DNA of 64,000 bases, taken from positions 124,001 to 188,000 of the forward strand of contig CAYNRE010000026.1 of the NCBI GenBank assembly GCA_964399535.1. Reading direction: 5' to 3'. Both the position numbers and the translations under genes were made by a program. This DNA is from CAYNRE01 sp964399535 (GTDB lineage: Bacteria > Planctomycetota > Planctomycetia > Pirellulales > CAYNRE01). The notes beneath the pieces are model-generated. The model did no database searches and was not told the origin of the DNA. It worked only from the letters and a program-made list of their open reading frames with translations. This document shows positions 7,799 to 17,600 of the stretch, piece after piece; position 1 is the stretch's first letter; the number at the start of each line of letters is the position of its first letter.

Positions 7799-8489
7799 CG
7801 GGTTACTCGCTCGCTCGGTCGATTTCTCGCCGAGGAGCGCGGGGGGGCCGCCGACGCAGGAAGTGCGGCGCCGCCAACTGGCTGAAGCCCGGCACCGCTG
7901 GCGTGAGGAGATGCTGACGTTGCGGCAGCCGACGCTGGCGCTTGAACCCCCGGAGACCGTTACTGACGCCAGGGCCGGACCGTCTCAGAGTGGATGAAAC
8001 TAATCAGAGCCAGGACAACAGTCAGCTAACAAGACGCCATCTGCGTGGCCGCAGCCTGATCGACGTGCTCTCGTCGGTCGGAAAAGTTCCGGCCTGCGAC
8101 CTCGCGGATGAGCCACATCGAAGCCTGCTGCTCCCCCAGGGGTGTGTCCACTACCTCGTTCTTCAGCGTCCAGACCCATTAGGGTAAGGGCTGCTTCTTC
8201 GCGCTCAACAATTGCGGTGCGAGCGTAGACCATGACGCTCGCAGGTAGCAAGAATATCCACGATGGCGAGGAGACGCATAGCTTTCGAGTGGGCACCTGT
8301 CCTACCAGGGGCGTGGAACTCGCCGGCACTGGGCCGGAGAACAGAGATCGGCGACTGCGCGGCGGAAGACAATTGCACTAGGGCCTTGGCAGCGTGACAA
8401 TGGGCAAGCAATTTGGTCCTTGGTGTCGCCGAGCCAGGACCATCGAATGCCCAAGAAGAAATCCGGGGTTTACTGCGAAGGCAGACAGC
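7799..8489. other. Gene-free stretch, possibly decayed coding DNA
   Basis: No ORF here has a convincing start, RBS or recognisable family. Two segments read in a protein-like way without a proper start: 7845-7997 on the plus strand, and 8026-8178 on the minus strand, which is preceded by a stop. Base composition is less GC-biased than in neighbouring genes. It may be degraded sequence that arrived with the P450 gene, but this is only an impression. Confidence 0.35.
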
Positions 8490-9836
8490 ATGGCAGAGGC
8501 CGCGCCGCGCGGACCAGTCGGCCGCTGGGGCGGCGTCAATCACTTACGCGCTATTCGGGCCGACTTTCTGGCCTTTGCACATGCACTTCACCAGCAGTAC
8601 GGTGACGTGGTGTCCTACAGCGTCCTCGGTCAGCCGATTTATCAGTTTGCCAGTCCGGATCTCGCGCACGAAGTGCTCGTGAAAAAGTCGAAGTCGCTGC
8701 AGAAAGTAGCCAACCAGAAACGGGCCTTCGGGCGGATCATCGGCAACAACCTGTTCACGCGCGATGGGGAAGCGTGGGTCGCCCGGCGGCGATTGCTCGG
8801 TCCTGTGTTTCAGCCGCAGATTATCGATCAGTATCGCGCGACGGTCATTCGGCAAGCATCGCACGTGCTGGGGCAATTCACGAGCGGCGAAGTCAATCTG
8901 TCGCAGGCAGCCGGCCGAATTGCGCTCTTGTCGGTTGCCGAAGCGCTATTCGGCGCGGCAGTACACGATCAGGCGGATCGATTTCTGGAGGTGGTCGCAC
9001 GATTGCAGGGGGCGGTTTCGCGGCAAATCTTGAGCCCGGCGCTCGCGCCGCTTTGGGTTCCTACGCGCGATAACCGCACGATCCGTTCGGTGCTCAAATT
9101 CTTCCACGACTTGATGGCGTCGCTCATCGACCAGCGCCGACGATCGCCCGGCCAGCATGCCGACCTGCTAACGGCGCTTCTGAACGCCACCGATGCGGAA
9201 GTGGGCAAGCGATTGACCAACCGCGAAGTAATGGACGAAGCCATGACCATGCTTCTGGCCGGCAGCGATACGACCGCGGCTGCCATCACCTGGTCTGCTT
9301 ACCTGTTGGCTAAGCACGTCGAGGTTCAAAACGACCTGCGCGAGGAGGTAACCCGGCTGGCGGGCGGCGGCGCTCTCCAAGCGGAGCACGCGGACAAGCT
9401 GAATGTGTCGCAAGCCGTCTTCCAGGAGTCGATGCGACTCTATCCACCCGGCATCGCCATCGCGCGGCAAGCGACCGAGCCGCTGGAAATCGGCGGCGTT
9501 TCGATCCCGCGCGGTGCGCTCCTTTTTGTCATCGTCTACTCGATCCACCGCGACGCGCGCTGGTTTGCCCATCCTGAACAGTTCCGACCGGAACGATTCG
9601 CACCGGAGCATGCCGCCGAGGTTCCCGAGCACGCCTATTTGCCCTTTGGCCTTGGTGGGCGGGCTTGCATTGGCCGCCGGTTCGCCATGATGGAAGGCAC
9701 CTTGGTACTGGCCGAATTGATCCGCCGGTTCGAACTCGAATTGCCCGAACCGTCGTTCGAGCCGGAGCTGGAGAACCAGCTTACGTTGCATCCACGCAAT
9801 GGGCTTCGATTGCGCGTGAAGCTCCGCGCCGGATAG
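8490..9836 (+). CDS. Cytochrome P450
   Basis: With the start at 8490 (MAEAAPRGP) the product is 448 residues, normal for a soluble bacterial P450; the frame stays open back to a GTG at 8394, so the start is not certain. Diagnostic motifs are present and in order: I-helix AGSDTT at about 257-262, ExxR as ESMR at 313-316, PERF, and the haem loop FGLGGRACIG with the axial Cys393. It should be a haem monooxygenase or related oxidase. No ferredoxin, ferredoxin reductase or biosynthetic genes lie next to it, so the redox partner and substrate are unknown. Codon use looks less GC-biased than in flanking genes, which suggests acquisition. Confidence 0.93.
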   Translation: MAEAAPRGPVGRWGGVNHLRAIRADFLAFAHALHQQYGDVVSYSVLGQPIYQFASPDLAHEVLVKKSKSLQKVANQKRAFGRIIGNNLFTRDGEAWVARRRLLGPVFQPQIIDQYRATVIRQASHVLGQFTSGEVNLSQAAGRIALLSVAEALFGAAVHDQADRFLEVVARLQGAVSRQILSPALAPLWVPTRDNRTIRSVLKFFHDLMASLIDQRRRSPGQHADLLTALLNATDAEVGKRLTNREVMDEAMTMLLAGSDTTAAAITWSAYLLAKHVEVQNDLREEVTRLAGGGALQAEHADKLNVSQAVFQESMRLYPPGIAIARQATEPLEIGGVSIPRGALLFVIVYSIHRDARWFAHPEQFRPERFAPEHAAEVPEHAYLPFGLGGRACIGRRFAMMEGTLVLAELIRRFELELPEPSFEPELENQLTLHPRNGLRLRVKLRAG

Positions 9837-10224
9837 ACGATCGCCTCGCTCGAAACTGTTTCCAAACGGCTTGAGTGCCATCAATGACTGAAACAGACGT
9901 GGACCAGTGCGATGTCAAGCATTGGGTATCAGTCCCCGCGGTAGTCCCCGCTGGTCGACGACGACCTCCGGCTTCATACGCTTGGAAACTTGGGTTGTGC
10001 CAGCCACTTCGCCCCTTTTTGTGCCGCGAATGAACCAGGGCATGCTCGGCGCACGTGGCCCTGTTTGGTCGAAGAAGGCGCCGGGTGCCACGGCCGGGCC
10101 GGCCCAGCCGTGCTCTGATCGGATCACCGACACACGTCGACGCGCCCTTTACGCGGCAGCGAAGCTGGGTAGGTCGGGCCTATCGGCCCTACGATAGGTC
10201 GACGTTTCGTTTGGCCTGCCCAGC
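9837..10224. other. Gene-free stretch downstream of the P450 gene
   Basis: No supportable ORF or RNA gene. A GC-rich hairpin is visible near 10170-10195 (GGGCC/GGCCC arms). Otherwise nothing recognisable. Confidence 0.4.
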
Positions 10225-10253
10225 AAACAAAACCCGCCGGGCATCACCGGCGG
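10225..10253 (-). terminator. Terminator of the gene at 10311-10799
   Basis: CCGCCGG and CCGGCGG form a perfect 7-bp stem around GCATCA (10234-10253). On the minus strand it is followed by GTTTTGTTTG, a T-rich tail, as expected for intrinsic termination. Confidence 0.7.
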
Positions 10254-10310
10254 CAACGGCAGCGTGGCGAGGCGGGTCGAACCGCCACAGGCGATGGCGC
10301 AACCGCGCTC

Positions 10311-10799
10311 TCAGGGTGCGGCGGCCTTGGCGAGCGGTTTATCTCGGAGCGGGCCGAACAACAGTTCGCCTCGGCGCTTCTTTTCCTGCAGCACCAGGTA
10401 GCCCTTACTGGCATTCTCCAGGCCGCGGACAATGATGTACGCGATGCCCACCAGGCCCATCAGGGCGGCAAAGGGTTCCTTGTCCAGCGTGGTCTTGGCC
10501 AATTCGGCCGCCATGGTGGCAGCCACCACGATTTCGACCAGGCCGTAGATGAACTGACTGGCGAACTTCAGCGCGGCAAACGCCACTCCCGCCGCCAAGG
10601 CCGCCAAAACCAGCCAAAAGCGGAGCCGTGCGGCCGCTTCAAGGGGCTGCTTGGCACTCAGCGCTTCGAGCATGGCCTCGGCCGCTTGATACGCCCCGTA
10701 GGCGAAGACCGCGCAAAACAGAACCACCCCCAAGATAATCCAGACCCCGCCAGGCGGTTTTCGCCCGGCGCGCGCTTCCTGCTTGCGTTGGTTCACCAT
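10311..10799 (-). CDS. Small membrane protein of unknown function
   Basis: This is a 162-residue protein with a basic N-terminus (residues 1-18) and several hydrophobic segments at roughly 20-42, 66-86 and 110-130. The region at 85-110 is also apolar and may be amphipathic. The C-terminus is charged and ends with an Ala/Lys tail. The start at 10799 was chosen because AGAAGGAG lies just upstream; the open frame reaches 10823. No family was recognised. It is a monocistronic gene with its own terminator, transcribed in the same direction as the DUF2252 gene about 200 bases upstream. Confidence 0.7.
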   Translation of the reverse strand: MVNQRKQEARAGRKPPGGVWIILGVVLFCAVFAYGAYQAAEAMLEALSAKQPLEAAARLRFWLVLAALAAGVAFAALKFASQFIYGLVEIVVAATMAAELAKTTLDKEPFAALMGLVGIAYIIVRGLENASKGYLVLQEKKRRGELLFGPLRDKPLAKAAAP

Positions 10800-10996
10800 G
10801 CCCAGGCTCCTTCTCGCGCTCAATCGCCGGCGCGCCGCAGGGGTCGCGCTGACCAGGTCGACCTAACGCGGCGGCGGCGAAAGTGTAACGCCGACAGGCC
10901 GCGGCGCCAGCCGCAATAGCGCCCCCCGCGAGCGACGTGAGTTGGGCTGGAGAATGCCCCGGCGAGGACGCCGCCCGGGGAATCCTTCAACGGCTG

Positions 10997-12352
10997 CTAA
11001 GCGTCCTCCTCGAGGATCGCCTCGATCCGCCCGGCGGCGTGCGCGTCCACCAAGGCCTGGTGGTCGCGCTCGACCTGGTCGGCGTAGCACTGGGCGAACT
11101 TCGCCAAGGCTCGATCGCAGGCATCTGCCTTGCCCAGATAGCCGCTCATAACGGCCGGGTCGCCCGACGTGGCATGGGCTCGGGCCAGAGTCCATCCGCA
11201 CACGGCGGCGTAGTATTCCAGACGGCGCGCGTCGAAGGTTTCGATGGGAAGTGAAAACTTCATGTCGCGCAATTGGCGCACGTAGAAATCGAAGCCCGCG
11301 ACCCGGGCCCAGCCTAGAAACAGGTCGCTGGCAGCCTGCGTAATCCGCTGGCCCACCACGACCCGCTGCCCGTGGTTTTCAAAGGGGCTACGGCCGGTGT
11401 GGGCCTCGAACACCGAGGGGCCGGCTTCTTTCACCTGGAGCAGCAGCGGGCTTTTGTCGTCGCAAAGAAACAGGGCCACGAAGCAGCGCGTGCCCACGCT
11501 GCCGATGCCCACTACGCGCCGGGCCAGGTCGTGCAACTGGTAGCGATCGAACAACAAGCGGCGCTCTTCGGGAAGTGAGGCGCGATACGCGGCGAACCCC
11601 TCGCGCGCTTGCTCCAGGAGCGCTTCGTCGACCACGCGCGTTTTAATCGGCGGGCGCTCGACAAACTGATAGCCGGCCCCCTCGGCGCGGGTAATCTTTG
11701 GAAACAATTGCTCGGCGCCGCGGAGACGGGCCTTGGCCGCCAGGCGCTCGCGACGCTTACGGGCCCGGGAGTCGGGGGCCATCTCGATCAGGTCGTCGGC
11801 GGTTACGCAGGCATACCAAATCTCAAGCGGGCTTAGCTCGGCAAACTGGGCCAGGTGCTGGCGATACGATCGGCAGCAGGCCAGGGCCGCGTCGCGCGAG
11901 TCCTTCTCGGAAACTCCGATCGAGCGGCCAGCCACCACCACGCTGACCGCGAGCCGCTTGAGATCCCATTCCCAGGCGCCCGGCAGCGTTTCGTCGAAAT
12001 CGTTGATGTCGAAGACCAGCCTTCGCTCGGGCGTGGCGAACAGGCCGAAGTTGAGCAGGTGACAATCGCCGCAAGTTTGCACCTGTTTGCGCGTGACCGG
12101 GGTTTGCACCAGGTCGTAGGCCATCAGCGCCGGGGAACCGCGCAGGAAGGTGAAGGGGCTGCGGAGCATCCGCCCAAAGCGCAGGGGCGCCAACCGGGCC
12201 AGGCGCCCCTGGCTGGTGCGCTCGAGCAACTCGATCGGGTCGCGGCCGTCGCCCCCCAAGGTCCAGTTGGCCAGCGAAGCGCGGGGCACCGAATCGCGCA
12301 GCGATCGGCCCGATTGGTACTTCTCTTTACGAGATTGCCCAAGTTTTGCCAT
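10997..12352 (-). CDS. DUF2252 family protein
   Basis: This 451-residue protein has the DUF2252 signature: a basic N-terminus ending at MAYDLVQTPVT, then GDCHLLNFG and FDINDFDET at about 95-125, which resemble the nucleotide- and metal-binding motifs of protein-kinase-like folds, and a C-terminal helical part. Members occur across bacteria without a firmly established reaction; a kinase-like fold has been proposed. The ATG at 12352 is preceded by AAGG. It is a single gene, divergent from the glycerophosphodiesterase gene. There is no signal peptide, so the protein is cytoplasmic. Confidence 0.88.
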   Translation of the reverse strand: MAKLGQSRKEKYQSGRSLRDSVPRASLANWTLGGDGRDPIELLERTSQGRLARLAPLRFGRMLRSPFTFLRGSPALMAYDLVQTPVTRKQVQTCGDCHLLNFGLFATPERRLVFDINDFDETLPGAWEWDLKRLAVSVVVAGRSIGVSEKDSRDAALACCRSYRQHLAQFAELSPLEIWYACVTADDLIEMAPDSRARKRRERLAAKARLRGAEQLFPKITRAEGAGYQFVERPPIKTRVVDEALLEQAREGFAAYRASLPEERRLLFDRYQLHDLARRVVGIGSVGTRCFVALFLCDDKSPLLLQVKEAGPSVFEAHTGRSPFENHGQRVVVGQRITQAASDLFLGWARVAGFDFYVRQLRDMKFSLPIETFDARRLEYYAAVCGWTLARAHATSGDPAVMSGYLGKADACDRALAKFAQCYADQVERDHQALVDAHAAGRIEAILEEDA

Positions 12353-12737
12353 GACCCAACCTTAGGCGGATGCGCCTGGGAGGAAGAAGTAGTAGTAGTG
12401 ACCAGTTTGCGCAGCGGCAAGCGAACCGGCCCTAAGCTCAAGCGTGATTTCGGCCGGTTACCCGGCCCGCGGCCGCCAACGAGGTTGGGTCCCATCATGA
12501 TCGCAGCGCCGGCGCGGGGCAACGTGGTCTGCCCGAAACAACGCCAAGGGCTTGGCCCGAACCGGCGCGGCGGCCGGGCCGCGTTCGATGGCGCGGGCCC
12601 AGCCAGGTTCGTCCGGCGCCCATGGCCCCGCGCGGCCGGCCGAAACCAGTTCGGGGCAGGGGATCGTTCCGGCGGCCTGGCTAAGGTAAAGTCAGCACTC
12701 CACCCTGGCTGGCGTTCTGGACCGCTAAGGCGATTCG
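12353..12737. other. Divergent intergenic region, no gene seen
   Basis: Spacer between the divergent DUF2252 and glycerophosphodiesterase genes. It should contain both promoters, but no clear -35/-10 pair could be assigned. No repeat or RNA was recognised. Confidence 0.4.
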
Positions 12738-14582
12738 ATGCACCCACTGACCGAGATCGGGCAAACCTGCCGGCGGCTGGCGCGGGCCGCTCGCGGCGCC
12801 TGGTTCCCGCTGGCCTGCTGGGAATTGGCCATCTCGCTCTTGTGGGCCGCGGCCCTGGGCCCGCTGCTGCTGGCGTTGTCGTACCAGGCGATCGAGCTGT
12901 CGGGCGACTCGGTCTTGGGCAACGTCGAACTGGCGCGATTCCTCGGTTCGCCGATCGGTGTCGCGGCGCTTGTGCTGGGGGCGAGCCTTTCGCTGGGGCT
13001 GATCTGGATGGAGCTGGCCGTGCTGATTTTGTGGGGCAGCGCTGCGCAGCGCGGCGCGCCGATGACCAGTCGTCAGGCCGCGGCGGCCATGCTCGGTGCC
13101 GCGCCCCGCTTGTTCGGCCTGGCGGCGGCGCAAACCTGTGCTCTGTTGTTGGTGGCGCTGCCGCTGCTGGTGCTGGGGGCCGGGTTGTATTGGGTGCTGC
13201 TGGGCGGCACCGACATCAATTTCTATCTTGCCGAACGACCCCCCAAGTTCTGGTTCGCCGCCGCGGCCGGAGCCGTGCTCGCGGTGCTGTTTATCGTGAT
13301 CGCCGCCGGGCTTTTCTCGCGGTGGGCGCTGGCCCTGCCGGCCTGCATGGTCGATGGCCATGGCTGGATGGCGGCGCTGGCGGCCAGCAGCCGCCTGATG
13401 CGCGGCCGCCGCTGGCGTTTGATACTGCTCGTCGCCGCCTGGCTGGCCATCAAGTATCTGCTGCTCTTGGGCACGCTCTGGGTACTCGATGCCGCCAACG
13501 AGCGGCTCTTAAGCTGGCTGCCCGGCGAGTTGCCGGCGCTGATCTGGGTGACGCTCGCCGCGCTGATCGTCGATGCCGGAATCGTGCAAGTAGTGGGGGC
13601 TCTATTCGCAATCGGAATTGCCCTGTTGCTGGTCGACGAGTACCAACAGGCGCTCGCTCGCCATGAGCAAAGCCCCGGCTTCGGGCGGGGCCCCGCTTTC
13701 CAGCAGGCGACGCCGGTGCCCGGCTGGCGCGGGTGGTTGATGCTGGGGCTCTTGGCCGTGGCTGGGCCCGCGGCAAGCCTGACCTATGCCTTGGCGGTGG
13801 CGCCCGAGCTGGTCGAGCGGCGGCCGGCGCTGGTAACCGCTCACCGGGCAGGCCCCAAGCCGGCCCCGGAAAACAGCCTGGCGGCCCTTCGCCTGGCCCT
13901 AGCGGCGGGCGCCGACTTTGTGGAGCTCGACGTGCAGCCGACGGCCGACGGACAGGTGGTGTTGGCCCACGATCGCGACTTGCGGCGGGTGACGGGCGAC
14001 CCTCGGGTTGTGACCGAACTGCGACTCGACGAGATCGCCGCCCTGCGCTTACGCGAGGGCAGCGCCCCGGGCCGGGAGCCGATTCCCACGCTGGAACAGT
14101 TTCTGGCGGCCTGCGACGGGCAAATTCGTCTGAATGTGGAGATGAAGGATTTCGGCAACGCCGGCGGCCTGGCCTTGGCGGTGCTCGACGTGCTGCGCCG
14201 CCACGATTTCACCGACCGGGCCGTGGTTTCCTGCTTCCAGTTGGCTCCCTTGCGAGAACTGAAGAAGGCCGAACCGCGACTCCCGGTGGGGAAGATCGTT
14301 TCGGCGAGCCAGGGAGACCTGACCCGGCTGCCGGTCGATTTTCTGAGTGTTCATCAACGGCTGGTTCGCGGGGGACTGGTCGGCCGGGCGCACCGCCGCG
14401 GGATGCAGGTTCACGTCTGGACCGTCAACGACCGGGAAACGGTGCTGCGGATGCTCGACCACGGGTGCGACAACCTGATTACCAGCCGGCCGGAAATGGT
14501 CCGCGAAATCGTCGACGAATATGCCCAGCTTGGGAATGTGGAGCGGATGGTGCTGCGCGTGCGGCGCTGGCTGCGCGAGTAA
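12738..14582 (+). CDS. Membrane-anchored glycerophosphodiester phosphodiesterase
   Basis: In this 614-residue two-part protein, residues 1-365 are a multi-span membrane domain of the GPDPase_memb type, with at least six hydrophobic segments. Residues 368-600 are a GDPD catalytic domain with TAHRAG, PENS, VELDVQ, AHDRDL and NVEMK motifs, covering the acid-base histidines and metal-binding acidic residues. The enzyme hydrolyses glycerophosphodiesters from phospholipid turnover to glycerol-3-phosphate and an alcohol; the membrane domain should place the active site at the membrane face. The start at 12738 has AAGG upstream. The gene converges with the next one, with only 25 bases between them. 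Confidence 0.93.
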   Translation: MHPLTEIGQTCRRLARAARGAWFPLACWELAISLLWAAALGPLLLALSYQAIELSGDSVLGNVELARFLGSPIGVAALVLGASLSLGLIWMELAVLILWGSAAQRGAPMTSRQAAAAMLGAAPRLFGLAAAQTCALLLVALPLLVLGAGLYWVLLGGTDINFYLAERPPKFWFAAAAGAVLAVLFIVIAAGLFSRWALALPACMVDGHGWMAALAASSRLMRGRRWRLILLVAAWLAIKYLLLLGTLWVLDAANERLLSWLPGELPALIWVTLAALIVDAGIVQVVGALFAIGIALLLVDEYQQALARHEQSPGFGRGPAFQQATPVPGWRGWLMLGLLAVAGPAASLTYALAVAPELVERRPALVTAHRAGPKPAPENSLAALRLALAAGADFVELDVQPTADGQVVLAHDRDLRRVTGDPRVVTELRLDEIAALRLREGSAPGREPIPTLEQFLAACDGQIRLNVEMKDFGNAGGLALAVLDVLRRHDFTDRAVVSCFQLAPLRELKKAEPRLPVGKIVSASQGDLTRLPVDFLSVHQRLVRGGLVGRAHRRGMQVHVWTVNDRETVLRMLDHGCDNLITSRPEMVREIVDEYAQLGNVERMVLRVRRWLRE

Positions 14583-14607
14583 AGCGGCCGGCTGGTTGCC
14601 ACGCGGG

Positions 14608-17600
14608 CTACGTGCCTGGCGACCCGGCATGAGCGGCCCAGAGCACCAGGTCGGCTAGGCCCACCTCGAAATCTTCGTTGAAGTCGGCAGCCAGCCCCGG
14701 GCCCTGTTGGCCGAACTGGGCTGCCCAAATGGCGTAATCGACTGCGCTGGCCAGGCCATCGCCATTGGCGTCGCCAGGCGTCGCTGAGCGCAGCAAGCGA
14801 AAGGTGCGGCGAAAAGGACCGCTTCCCGGGCCATCGCCGTTGCCGTCGAAAAGGGCTCCCGACGCCTCGATGATTCCTTCGCCAATCGTGAGCACATAGT
14901 CGCCTTCGAGGAGCCGACCCGTACTTAGGTGTACCGTGGTGATCGAACGGATCGGATCGAATTGCTGGGAATAGCCCACGCTGATCTGCGAGCCATCGCG
15001 AGTGAGCCGGAATTCATGAATTGGCCGCAGTGGCGTCAGCAAATCGCCCTCGAACTCGATGACCAGATCGGATTGCGGACTGCGCAGAACTCCTCCGGGT
15101 TCGATCGGCTGAGGAGCGTGGCCGCCCGTGGCGACGCCAACGACCTTTGGCGGGGTGAGTCGGCGAACGGCGAAGATGCCACCGCGATCGCTGTCGTCCA
15201 CGACCCAGGTGGCAATCAGGTCGCCGTCGGAGTCGATCGCCACGGCCGGGGTATCCAATGCGTTTTGATGGGTGCTTGGGTCGACCTCGCTCAACTGGAT
15301 CTGCGTTGGAGGCCGGTTCAGCGCGGCGTATTCGGTAAGGAACACGTCTCGGTCGCTCTGAGTGCCCTGGTTGGTTGGGTCGTAACCGCTCCACACGATC
15401 GAGATTCGCTTTTGAGCGTCGACCACCGGAGGAGCAACGAGCACAGCGTCGCCGGGAATGGGAAGCTGCAGCGGCGCGCCCAGCGGCACCCCCGATGCGT
15501 TGTACGCGCGTATGCGCCGAGTTTCGATAATTAGCGATTCGAAATAATGGTAGATCGTCTCGCGCCAAGCGACGTAAATGTCTCCGTCTAGGTCCATGGC
15601 GACGGTGCTGCCGCTTACCAAGTGGCCAATGTAGGCGTTTCCCGCCCCATTGGCGACCAGCAGCGGCTGGCCCAGCGGCGCCCCCTCGGCGTCGTAGCGC
15701 TGGATTTCGATGCGCACCTGGTCGACGGGTGAGGATGGCTCGCGTACATCGCGCTGGATCACGAACCCACCCAGCGGGGCCACCGCCACTTGAACCTTCG
15801 TTGCCACGAACGCTGCGCTCGGTGCCTCGGCGGCCAGAATGGCACTGCTCAATGGTTCGAGCGAAAGATCGTAGCGCTCGAGCCAGTGCTGTTGACTGCC
15901 CTCCCATAGCAGGTACAGATTGCCCGCCGCATCCGATTTCAGATCTACCAGGCGCGATTCACCAGCGCCGATGCCGTCCGGGGTGGCCGGCGGCCGCTTG
16001 ACTTGCCCCTGACGATCGAAGATCGCCACGCGCACATGTTGGCCATTGGGCGGCGGCGAGCCCAATTCCGTCCACCCCAGAGCGAAGTCGCCATTAGGGA
16101 GCGGCGCCAGAAACAGCGGCGGGCTGACGTGACTGGCATCGACCACCGTTTCGGTACCCAGCGGACGACCCAGCGCATCGAACTGTTGAAAGAAAAGCCC
16201 CTGGCCCGACGATGTCGTTTCCGTGGTGCTCCAAGCGACCACGCTGCCGCCATCGCTGGTAACGGTTATCACGGGCCAGCGCTGATCGGCCTGGGCCGTC
16301 TGAGATACTCGAAAGCCTTCCGGCGGCCGAACGCCCGTGGCGATTTGGAACGGAAGCACCAGGTCGGCAGCCAGCGGCTCAAAGTGGCGCGGATCGAGCG
16401 GGGCGCCTGTGGCACTTTCGGCCGACCCCCGGACGGTGAGTCGATAGGAACCATCGGTCAGGGCCGAAGCGGCCTCGAGTATCACCAGCGACTGACCGGT
16501 CAGTGGATCGTACTGATGGCTTGCAAAGACCGGAATGGCCAGAAGCGAGTCGAGCAAAACCAGCTCGTATTGGTTGGGGTTTAGCACGCTCTCCGGCCCC
16601 GCAGTGGCCATCGGCTCGCTGAAGCGTAGGGTAATTCTCGTAACCGGCTGCCAAAGCAGCGTGTCAGGCGTGAGCGGCCGAGGAAACTCAGCAGCGGTTA
16701 CCGCTACGACCGCCGGACCGGCCGCGGGGCCACCCAGGAGCTGTGCGCGGAGCCTGAGCCGGCCGTCGGCAGAGAGCGAATGGAACAGGTATACGCCCCC
16801 ATCGATCTGGGTGGGCGAAGCGGCCCAGATGCGGTAGGCGGAATACCAGGAAGTATCGGCGATTGGCGGATCCGTCGTAATCGGTTGGGCGTTCGAAACC
16901 GGCCCTTCCGCGGCCAGGCGCTGCACGACCAGTTGCGAATCGCGAGTCCAGGAGAGCAGCCAGTTCTGCTGGGCATCGACCTCGAGGGCCGCCAGGGCAT
17001 CTACCGTGGTCGGGGCGCCGCGTTCGAGCATCCAGGCGGGGCCCGCCGTGTCGCCCAAGGGAGCGTAGGCGCGAATATGGATCGACTGGCCCTGGTATCC
17101 GGGTACCAGGTCGCTCCAGGCAATGAGAAGTTGCCCGTCGGATTTGGTCGCCGCGGCAATCTTCGCTAAGACTCCGACGCCCACCTCGAGCACGGGGGTT
17201 AAGGGAGCCAGCGCTAGGTCGAATCGGCGGGCCAATACTTGACTCGGCGGCGCGCTGACCGGTTGGAGTGCCGCGACGGTCCAGACGACCCACAGCGAGT
17301 TGTCAGCTCCCTGGGCGAGCGCGATCTGATCCTCCCTCCCCGGATGCAACCCATCGAGCTGCACCGCATCGGTCAGCGGTAGTCCCGTAGCGTCGTAGCG
17401 GCGGAGGTAGAGCCTTTCCGCTTGACGCCAGGCGAAGGTTGTCGAGCCATCGCTTGCGGACAAGAGGGCGAACCGGTCTCGCGAGATCAGTTCGCCGGCG
17501 GCAACGGTCGCGGCGGGGCCGCGCTGGAAACCTTGCGAGTCGAACCCGACTGCCACCAGGCGAACCTGGTCTGAACCAAGTTCACGTTGCAGGTAGGCGA

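Noticed and set aside
8026..8178. Minus-strand stretch reading LGEQQASMWLIREVAG
   Set aside because: Preceded by an in-frame stop, no start or RBS and no family. Mentioned only as possible decayed coding DNA.
11855..13666. 603-residue plus-strand ORF
   Set aside because: Spans the antisense of DUF2252, the intergenic region and a wrong frame of the glycerophosphodiesterase gene; Arg/Ala/Gly-rich.
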